This document shows positions 55,098 to 64,000 of a stretch of DNA of 64,000 nt, one piece after another. Made by a program: the position numbers and the translations under genes. A model generated the notes under the pieces. That model did not search any database. It saw only the letters and a program-made list of their open reading frames with translations, and had not been told where the DNA came from. Source of the DNA: Trebouxia sp. TZW2008. Its lineage: Eukaryota; Chlorophyta; Trebouxiophyceae; Trebouxiales; Trebouxiaceae. Position 1 is the stretch's first letter. Every line of letters begins with the position of its first letter. The stretch lies in NCBI GenBank assembly GCA_002118135.1, contig BDIU01000136.1, positions 248,001 through 312,000 on the forward strand, read 5' to 3'.

Positions 55098-58000
55098 ATG
55101 AGTGACATTGATCTGAACAACGACCGTGGCCCTGAGAACAGGGGTCTGCAAAGCCATAGGCTGTCAGTCAGCAGCTCTGACATGCTCAGCGATGCTCTGC
55201 TATCACAACTCAGCTCCATCAGTAGTCAGCCAACTTCAGTCGAGCTGAAAGACATAGCACAAGTCACTGCTCATAGGCATGCAAGCTCACCGCCTTCAGA
55301 CTGCGGCACGCAACAAGGAGAAGAAGAAAGAGCCAAAGCTTCTTCTGTGGCCCTGCAATCACCTTCAGGCAGTAGCAGCATTGTCATGCATGACATACGG
55401 GATGTTGATGACCTGCCTGCTGAAGATCAGGAAGCAGATGAGTCAGGCAGCTTGACAGCAGAGACGACAATGCTGGACCCTTGGGCAGACCCGTTTCACA
55501 CATCAATGTCCCAAAACATGTCAGTGAGCATGGGCTTGAGCATGCGTCTTTTCCATAGGCATGCAATCAGTGTCAATGAGCAGCTTTGTCTTGCAGCCCG
55601 GCACCAAGCAAGCAAAAGTCAGAGGCCGCGTTTGTCCAAGATCTTCTGGACGAGCTTGGTAGCAGTAGCAAGCCTCCCTTGCAGCTTGATGAGACTCCTT
55701 GTGCAGGCAGGTGACCTTCTGCTGCATAAGCTGTCTGGAGCTCTCATATATCAACAGAACAAGCAAAACAATGTATGATCAAGCACAAATTGTCCACACT
55801 AATTCATTTGCTTATGATAGCTCAGAGCAGACAATCTTGCCTGCTCGCAAAGTAGGTGATGAAAGATGCACTCAATGCCATGCAATGCGATGCTTGAGAG
55901 CAACGCATGACTTCAGATACAGCAGCCACAAGCGGTCCATGATTGTGCACTGTCTTCAACAACACGTGCAGCATATTAACAGTGCTCTGATACAGCAGGA
56001 GAATTTCTGCGACCAAAGACGGCTATGGCTGCGATTTCAAAAACCTTGCCAGGGCCACAAACCAATGCTGCACCCTTTGTATCAGACGCAAGTGCCTATG
56101 GACAGCTAAGTGCGCTGCATGGCAGCCTCATAGGCTCAGCTCAACAAGCATTTGCCCAGGCCTATGGACAGCCAACTGCTCTGCACAGCAGCCTCATAGG
56201 CTCAGCTCAGCAAGCGTTTGGCCAGGCCATTAGGCACAGTCACACTGCAGATCAGCCCTCCAAACCGCCCTTGGACCACTCCCTGTCTGTGGCTAGCCTG
56301 CCAGCAGGCGCCCTTGACTCGCTACACCGAAGCATGTCATCACTCCAAAAGCAACAAGGGCCGCTTCATGGCCCGCTGCACCAAGATGTGCCTCAAGACC
56401 AACAAGGGCAGCTGCAGGGTAGCAGTGGACAAGCAGCATCTATTCAAAACCAACGAGGGCAGCTGCAGGGTAGTCATGGACAAGCAACACCTTCTCTGCA
56501 GCTGCCAGCACATGTTCAGCAATGGCTGGCTGCCCTGGCACAAAGCTCACAGCCAGGCTTGCTTGATAACAACCTTGCACTGGAGCCGCCTAGATGGACA
56601 CATCAAAGCGTGCCAAGGTCAAGCAATGCAGACAGGTCTGCTGAGGTCCAGCAGGACCTGAAACAGCTGAGAGAAGAACTAGCAGGCGTCAAGGCTCGTT
56701 TTGCTGACACCCAGGTGGGTGAAATGCCCCTGACCTGATCCATCAAATGGGAGCACAATATTGACGAAGCTACTTGTTGCCCTGCTTCTGAAACAAAGGC
56801 TGTGTCTGTTCAGAGACCATCTCTCCAGAACTAGTCTATTTTGACCTGGCCACGTAAAAAACCTGTCAGGTTTTCTAAATGAGACTCCAACTGCTGATTG
56901 CCAATAAACTTGCTGCATCTCATGCTGTATAGCAAGAAGGCAGTCTGAAGGGTGTTCTCATCTGCCACACGAGGGACATAAGCCACTTGTCAAGTGATGT
57001 CATGTGCATGCATGCATTGCTGGAGATGCAGCAGGAGCAGTTCACAACATGCAGATGTGGGCGCTATGTCTACAGCTCTGCATCCAGTGGCAATGAAATT
57101 TGCTCAGTGCCAGTGGCTGCTGTTGTACAGGTTGCTCTGGCAGACACACAACAGCAGCTGGCATCTCAAAGGGATCTTCAGAACAGGGCGGCTGCTAGGA
57201 CTGACAGGCCAGACCATGCAGACAGTGTCAGCCCTCAGAAGCTGTTTGCTCTGCAGCAAAGCATGCATGATATGCATGCTGAGATTGCAAACCAGAATAG
57301 GACTGACAGGCCAGAGCATGCGGACAGCATCAGCCCCCAGAAGCTCTCAGCTCTGCATCAGAGCATGCATGACATGCATGCTGAGGTAGCTGAGCTCAGG
57401 AGCACCCTGTATCAGAAGAACACTGAGTTGGACATGCTGCACAGGTCAGAGCAGCCTGATGCCTCAATTGCGCATCTTGTCACAAGAGATGCAGTGTGAA
57501 GCAAGCATCGTGAGGCGATTGAGGCTTTGCATGCTTGACCATTCAACATCTGATTTCACTAATTTGATGGTTGCTATTGTAGTTGACATCACAAACAAGT
57601 CACAATCATACTCATGGTCAAGGTCGCAACAGCGTTACATGCAGTTGCGTAAATCCATTCTGGGTGATATTCACTGCAGTCATATAGTCCGTTCCCACCC
57701 CTTTAACAGAACTTTAACCAACATCACTGTGGCTGCACTGTTGTTCCAACGGCAACATGACTTGCTTGCTGAGGTGTGCAATCAATTGCAGTTCACATCA
57801 CAGCGCCTCACAAAGCAGCATCATGACTGTGGTGAGCATGTTAAAGGCTTCAGGAACAAAGAAGCAAAGAGCTTGAAGCAGCTCAGCGCCAAGTCACCTC
57901 AGAGGCTGACAAGGCATTCACAGCACAGAGGGACCTTGCCACCTGCAGTGATGCCTGCAGAAGCCTGGAAGAGCAGATTTATGAGGACCAGTAGTCCAAG

Positions 58001-61000
58001 AATGCACGTCTCGGTTCTACATTGAGTGTCAACAAAGAGCAACATGACAGTGCCAGCCTTGCTGCAGGCTTCAGGAGCAGAGAGGTCATGAGCTTCAAGC
58101 AGCTCAGCGCCAAGTCACCTCAGAGGCTGACAAGGCATCAATTGCACAAAGGGACCTTGCAAGCTGCCAAGACGCTTGCAGAAGTCTGGAGGAGCAGGTT
58201 GCTGAAGCCCACACAAAGTAGCTCCTGAACCATTGCACTCAAAGACCTATGTTTGCATGTGTTTCTATCGCGGTGGCATTATGACTGACTTTTCTTCCCT
58301 AGCAGCATGAACTCCACACCATCTGCAGCAACATGGGAGTGGCCAACACATGCAGTATTCTGCACAGCATGTGCTATGCTTGTCTGGCTCTTGAAACAAT
58401 GCCTGTTCAGTGGGCATTCAGCCTTGGCACGGACCCAGGAGTTGACAGATATTCGCAAGAAGCAGACTGACCAGTCTGTATGTTTGTGAACGGTGTGTTC
58501 ATGTTCTCAAATGATCTCAGATGGGTGCTGCTGCAGGATGCACAGCATGGCATCTGAGCAGCGGCTTCTGGACAGTGTCATTGCCAAAGGCCGCCAAGAG
58601 AACTCCTCTCTGCGCAGGAGCTGCTCAGGCTTGCATGAGGAGCTGACTGGTCTCAAGCAGCAGATGCAGGTACTGCAGATCCTTTTGTGCATGACAAATG
58701 GCTCTCAGATGATTGAATTGAGTCTAGAGTCAACTGCAATACGGCCATCACCTTACTGCATGTATGGCTTGCTTTCGCGTTCAGCTGGGCTGCTATGCAT
58801 CCCTCTTGTTCTTGACGTGCCATCCAAAGGCTGTGCTTGTGCAAGTTGGACTTGTGCAACAAACACAGCTGCATGCACTACATGGTCTGCAGCATCAGTC
58901 AGGCAGCTCAAGACTACAACTAGAATGCATCTGTCAAGCCACGCCTGCAAGCTTTGCTCAGATGCCATTCGTGCTTCAGACTTGCACAGAGCTGACCACT
59001 ACTGGTGCTTGAGTGCAGGACTCAAGCGGTCACCTGAGGGATTCTCAGCAGACAGCACAGGCAAGAGAAGATGAAGCTGATGCACTGTGTAGAGAGAACA
59101 ATGCCCTGAAGCAACAGCTGCGCAGCCTACAGCATGATGTTAGCAAAAGCAAGGATGCTTTTCATTCAGTCAGTGCTGAGCTTGCTGGCCTCAAGGAGTC
59201 TCAGCAAACAGCGCAAGCAAGGGAAGTTGAAGTCAATGCACTGTGCGAAGAGAACACTGCCCTGAAGCAACAGCTGCGCAGCCTACAGCATGACTTCAGC
59301 AGAAGCAAGGGCGCCTTTCATTCAGTCAGTGCTGAGCTTGCTGTCCTCAAGGAGTGTCAGCAGACAGCGCAAGCAAGGGAAGTTGATGTCACTGCACTGT
59401 GCAAAGAGAACAATGCCCTGAAGCAACAGCTGCACAGCCTACAGCATGACTTTGGCAGGAGCAAGGGCGCTTTGTATGCGGTCAATGCTGAGCTTGCTAG
59501 CCTCAAGGACAGCTTCAGGTGAGGCTTGTGAGTGAGTATGTGTGAGCCCAGGTCTGCACATGTCATCTGCACAAGCATGCAACACCTGCTGCAATAGGTC
59601 TGCCATTCCTGCAGGCAAAATGCACCGCGGCTGCATTTATTGCCAATGGTCTTGCTTGCCATCTACAGCCTGTCAAGAAAACTGACATCACGCAGCAAGC
59701 CATTTGATATCCTCCGCACAGCAGTTTGCTCAAGCATGCAGCAATGCTGGTATTTACTCACTGCCAAATGTCACAATCACTGCCAAGTAGCGCCTGCACT
59801 TCCAGATAGCACATTCACTGCCAGATAGCACATGCGCAGCCAGATAGCACTTTCATTGCCAGATAGCACATGCACTGCCGAGTAGCGCATGCACAGCCAA
59901 ACGCCACATTTGCTGTCAAACACATTTACAGCCAAGCAGCATATACTGCCCCAAGAGCACACTGCACCATAACCAAAGCACAGCAGCAATCAAACCAGCA
60001 ATAAACACAAGGTGTGACGCTTTCCTGCAGGCATATGCAGACTTCTCAGGAAGCCTATCTGCCCTCCTATCAAGCAGGAACAGAACAGTTCAGCCGGCCA
60101 CAGTTGCCTTGCCCTGGTAAGACCGCCCAAGTAGTTTTGTTTTCAATGAGCCTTGTCAGTGCTGTCACCCGAGGTCATGCTGTTTGGTCAAGTCAAAGGC
60201 TCAAATCCCCCAGGTCGGCCTAAAAGGATCTGGTTTAAATTTTTTTTGTCTGACTTTTATAACTTGAGCAATTGGGGTTTATTGCGTGACGCTCTGAACA
60301 AGCCAGCCTGGCAAGACAAGATTTGTGCCACGCACACCTAGCACTCTTGCTGGATCATGTGACCTCATTATCATTCTTCGTGCTGTCAGGTGCCATTTTT
60401 TCAAGTTGTGGAGCAAAATGTGATTCACCATTGCTGTTGCCAGCATAGCGGTTGCCAGAAGCCAATTTTGTTTGAAGATTTGCTGATTCAAAGTCTGCTG
60501 CAGAGCAAAGGTGTTTGACTACAAGCTTGCAGAGCAAAGCCGCCCTTGAGGGTATTCAGGAGCGCTCATTGCAGCAGAAGCAGCAGAATTGGTCACAGAG
60601 CGCCTTTGAACAGTTGCCAGGGTAAGCATGCTTGTCATAGAGCATCAGCATCAACTTGCTTTACCATTTTGTTGACATCTATACGTTTCTGCTGGGGCAG
60701 CTGACGCTTGTCATGTCTGCTTTATATGCCTTCATTAATCGCAGTCAGTGTTGGTGAGTGGACATATTACGACTAAGCAACGTGTCAGCGTTCTATATAA
60801 ACTAGTCTGCACCATATGTTTAGCAGGGCCAGTTGTACTTGCAGCATGTACTCCTGACATCTTGCTTGCAGCTTCTGAGTTTTGCTCAGCTGGGGTGTTG
60901 TGCAATATCAATTTGAAAAGCCAGTCTTTGATGCTGATGCACAAAACACAGGACAGTGAATTGAGTGTCCTTGCTGCTATCAATGTAGTCACCGCTCACG

Positions 61001-62429
61001 ATTGTGATACTAATGCACATAACACTGAGTGCTTGTCTGATATTGCGTGCAGACTGATCAAAGCCAACAGGCAGGGTTATGAAGCAGGGCTAAAAGCGCC
61101 ATGGGGTTGTCCTGAGCCTATTGCATTGTCCTCATCACCCAAGCATCAAGCCAGATCAATAGGTGATCAGCAACAGTGCTGGTCATCTGGCGAACCTGAT
61201 CACCACACAGCTAGTGATGCAGCCGTGCATAGGCTGCAACAGGTGAGTCTGCAGCTGTATAAATATCATGAGCAACACTTCCAGATAAAGCATCATAAGC
61301 TTCACTCAATATGCGGTGTTGCAAAGCACTCTTTGAACTTTATTCATTGCTTGTGCCATCATAGCAATCTGCAGTAGCTCATGCGTACATTTGAAACTGC
61401 CCTGTGTGGACCAGAGAAGCGTTTGTTGCAGCAGCAACGGAAACATAGCATGCTACTTGGTGCTGCAGGACAGTTTCAGGGCGCGCCAGCCAAAGTACGA
61501 CCCTGCAGCTCAAGCTCGCTCTGGGGGCAAAGATGCAAGGCCTGCCTACAGTTCAGAACAGCAGGCAGTTGTTGCCTCACAGCAGCCACTTTCTGACAAG
61601 TCTCAGCAGTCCATGTACAGCAGCAGGCCTCAAGTGGATCAGGCAAGCAAGCGTAATGATGCAGATGCCCAGTATGCAGCCACAGGGAATGGTCATGACC
61701 CCTATGTGGGCCACACTTACGGTCAGCCTGGGAGAGCACACATAGCACAGACAGATGCCAGGGAGTCAAGGAATGCTGAACGTCAACAGCGTTCAGCTGC
61801 TGCATGGCAAGGCTATCAAGAGGAGACGCAGGACTCTGAGAGACCTGGGACAAATCCTCATTCACTCGAGTCAGATGGGCCAGCATTGGACAGCATGGTC
61901 AGTCTATCAGCACTGGGCGGCAAGCCATATGCTACAGAGCAGTCATTGAGGGTAAGCAGCACTGCTGTTATGCACAGAGCTGGTACTTTGACATATCAGC
62001 TTCTGGGCAAGGCTGCATGATCTATACCCGAGACTCGTATCTGAATGCTGCCAACAATCAAGAAGGGTATCAAAATGTGATGTGTTGCGGTGTGGGGTGG
62101 TGTGATGTTGTGTGGCGTGGCATGGTGTGATGTGGTGTGGTGATGGACACTTGGCCCAAAGACAGTCAGGAATTTGGCTTGACATGCTGCAACAATTGTG
62201 CTAATTGCTGCAGGCAGTGATCAAAGCATCACAGGGTCTTGAGGATGATCTGCTGAAGCTGAATCAGGAGAAGGCTGAGCTTGAAGCTGAATTTGCGAGG
62301 ATGCCAAGTCATGCAGGCCGCAACTTGCAGGAGCGAAGGCGCAAAACTGAAATTGAGCAGCGCTTTGAAGCCCTAGATCGCAGTGCTAGTGGAATCAAGC
62401 TGCAACTCAGGAAACTTGGTCTCAAATGA
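55098..62429 (+). CDS. Large repetitive coiled-coil protein of unknown function
   Basis: A long multi-exon gene whose joins are only partly resolved. The proposed start is ATG at 55098 (MSDIDLNNDRGPENR, Ser-rich). Supported blocks: 55098 to about 55520; about 56000-56715, with repeats of SLIGSAQQAF and QGQLQG; about 57132-57445, with two copies of RTDRPxHADSxSPQKLxALx; 57854-57990 and 58075-58217, a duplicated coiled-coil exon (QAAQRQVTSEADKA); about 58540-58669; 59019-59518, three 52-residue coiled-coil repeats; about 60500-60621; about 61033-61231; about 61471-61951; and 62216-62429, ending LRKLGLK. The last block, Glu/Lys/Arg-rich and helical, looks the most conserved. Composition suggests a cytoskeletal or centrosome/basal-body scaffold, which is inference from coiled coils and from sharing a promoter with a kinesin. 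Confidence 0.62.
57854..58217 (+). repeat. Tandem duplicated coiled-coil exon
   Basis: Copies at 57854-57990 and 58075-58217 both follow GGCTTCAG, share GCAGCTCAGCGCCAAGTCACC and GAGGCTGACAAGGCAT, and end at GTAG donors in phase 2. Lengths differ by six bases, so both can be used in frame. Confidence 0.8.
59033..59505 (+). repeat. Three 156-bp in-frame repeats within one exon
   Basis: TCAGCAxACAGC landmarks at 59045, 59201 and 59357, exactly 156 bp apart. Each unit codes for 52 residues of coiled coil with ENxALKQQLxSLQHD. Few differences separate the units, so they are recent or homogenised. Confidence 0.92.
59775..59930 (+). repeat. About 20-bp minisatellite (7-8 units) in intron
   Basis: Units of the form CCAGATAGCACATGCACTG, with variants CCGAGTAGCGCATGCACAG and CCAAACGCCACATTTGCTG, drifting toward the right end. 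Confidence 0.85.
62070..62147 (+). repeat. GT-rich repeat in last intron of the coiled-coil gene
   Basis: Runs of GTGTGG, GTGATGT and GTGGCGTGG. A similar GTGATGTAGTGCAGTGTAG stretch occurs at about 12255-12315. Confidence 0.75.
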
Positions 62430-63222
62430 GAGCGCTGATGGGCGATGTGGAGGTGCATTTGTGTTTGGTGGTTGTGTGTCAGATGCAGCGACAACAAAGT
62501 TTTGCAACACCAGTGAGTCATCATTTTATCGAGTGAGAACTTGCTAATTTTGTCAAGCCTGAGTCTTGGTCTCAGTTCCCAGTCCAACTATGACGCTGGG
62601 ATCCTGCCACCGGATCTAGTTTGGCATCGACCACGATGCTGTCCACTCAGTCGGCACATCTGATTCAGCTCGCAAATGGGTTCCAGCTTGGAGCTGGAAT
62701 GGACAACTTCCCTTTCACAAGTTTTAAGCTTGCAGATGCAATGTGCATTGGACTCCAACAGCAGCAGGAATCAAGAGCTGCTCAATTTGAAGAATGGCCT
62801 TCATTCGGGTTTGGCTGCACTGCATGCAGCAAGCAAGCTCTTGAAACCTATTGTGGTACTGCATTGGATTTGTTGCTGTCCAAATGATACAGCACTCACT
62901 GACGTCACTCTGAGGATTGTGTTTTGACTCGAATGCCCGCAGGCTCGTGAGTCATCCTTGCTCGCGACTTGTGTGACGACTTGCGTCTCGAGGCATCCTT
63001 GCTGTATGCACGGAACGGGGGCGGCCGATCCCCGTTTACATTGCGGCTAGGAATGCTGCTGACTTGATACACTCGACTGTGGCACATGCTGGCGACTTCA
63101 AAATCTCTGCAAGCGGTGTCACGCACACCGGGACTGTGTCAACGACACGACAGGGACACGAAAAGCTGCATCGCAGTGGCTGGCGCGAACTTGGATTTTG
63201 AGCAAGGTTATTACATAGCGCA
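62430..63222. other. Intergenic region before the transporter gene
   Basis: An 88-codon + strand ORF (62621-62887) and a 73-codon minus ORF (63126-62905) occur here. Neither shows a recognisable motif. The right part (about 62930-63222) is CG-rich, probably the transporter promoter. Confidence 0.5.
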
Positions 63223-64000
63223 ATGCCGGCTGCAGTGTGGACTGTAGTCGTCAGCGGTGTTGCAGCCGAGCTGCACTCGGTGTTGTACGGTGAGACTGAC
63301 TCGGCAAGCGCAAACTGCCTATTGAGCTAGACGTGTGAGGGTCAATCATGGACTGGCAACACGGCTGCGGTCAAGTTCTTGACGCGCTTGCGGGCTCGCT
63401 GCAGGAGCTAACATGCCTGTGAATTGCTGGGGACCAAGTGTTGGCGCAAAAGCAGTTTCTTATAGAACAGCTGTCATCCTGGGCTTGCTGGGCCAGGCGA
63501 TTGGTGTGCTTGCTTTTGGACCAGAAACACACAAGGCATTTGGAGAACTTTTGGATCAACGAGATCGACTGCCTTCTCATCCAACACAGACCATGTATGC
63601 ACTCATGTGGAGCTTGGTTGTTCCTGTAGTATGGCAAATTGCGGCCATAAAGCACAACATAATGGTGCCTATATATCTTTTCTCAGGTGAGGCACACTTG
63701 CTCTGAACGGCAGGAGCATCAGTACATCTCCTGTCTGAGCATTCATATCCATCAGTCTGCAATACATCACAGGGTGAAAACGACGCTGAGCCCTTGCCAG
63801 GAGCTGATGCTGTGCATTGCATGCATGACCTGCTTTTCTGACATCGTACACCATGCTACAGTTTTACTGTCAGCAACCTGCATCTGCCTAAGCAAGCCAG
63901 GTTGTGCAACAGCACAAGCGTGAGCCACAGATTGCTGCCATCATTAGAATCACATTTGTTTTCCAACTCAATTAGGTGATCTTCTGATCTCGTGTAAGTT
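63223..64000 (+). CDS. PiT/PHO4-family phosphate transporter (5' part; 3' end outside window)
   Basis: Exon 1 at 63223-63289 codes for MPAAVWTVVVSGVAAELHSV and ends in phase 1 at TACG|GTGAGA. Exon 2 at 63405-63686 restores the frame as GAN, then NCWGPSVGAKAVSYRTAVIL, a form of the PiT signature GANDVANxxGTSVGA, followed by LGQAIGVLAFGPETH and a second hydrophobic segment (LMWSLVVPVVWQIAAI). The signature Asp of GAND is replaced (GANMPVN), which may alter ion coupling. Family members carry phosphate with Na+ or H+ across membranes. The ATG inside exon 2 (63413) is a weaker alternative start. The rest of the window after 63686 reads as intron. Confidence 0.6.

Overview
The window is intron-rich eukaryotic nuclear DNA, most likely from a chlorophyte green alga; a trebouxiophyte is my guess. 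Coding sequence comes in short exons with clear GT-AG borders and mixed intron phases. The gene set is plant/algal: a plant-type YOS1, a kinesin-12, a RECQL1-like helicase, ATG4, and a giant beta-helix surface protein of a kind common in green algae. TGTAA-type 3' signals follow some genes, and the palindrome GCATGC is very common. The sequence is a draft, with one run of N at 30143-30250.

Layout: 1-729 (-) RNF32-like RING/IQ protein, running off the left edge; 1362-3324 (+) ADPRM-like metallophosphatase; 4447-15655 (+) giant secreted/membrane beta-helix protein; 16825-23839 (-) RecQ helicase; 24858-28528 (+) ORC4; 29005-29504 (-) YOS1; 29732-31057 (+) AlkB-family dioxygenase; 31632-33545 (+) bZIP factor; 34536-38809 (-) ATG4 protease; 39238-40199 (+) ankyrin protein; 40619-54756 (-) kinesin-12; 55098-62429 (+) large coiled-coil protein; 63223 to the right edge (+) PiT-family transporter. 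Several neighbours are divergent with short shared upstream regions (RecQ/ORC4, YOS1/AlkB, ATG4/ankyrin, kinesin/coiled-coil), so co-regulation is possible. Replication, repair and division functions are well represented (RecQ, ORC4, AlkB, kinesin-12), but this does not amount to a pathway cluster.

The most unusual property is shared by many of the genes. Introns repeatedly contain two to about six tandem, diverged copies of the adjoining exon edge together with its splice site. Some copies are dead: a lost AG, an in-frame stop, or a truncation. Others are intact and in phase. The clearest case is in the kinesin, where two extra 84-nt exons each encode exactly four coiled-coil heptads. The same pattern occurs in the beta-helix gene (at least five clusters), the bZIP gene, the RecQ gene and the coiled-coil gene. 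It looks like ongoing exon creation by local tandem duplication of splice junctions. Other notable items are two long CAG/CTG arrays inside the RecQ helicase gene, a TA-flanked MITE with a decayed relative, a perfect 21-bp intronic hairpin, and a candidate C-terminal LIR motif in ATG4.
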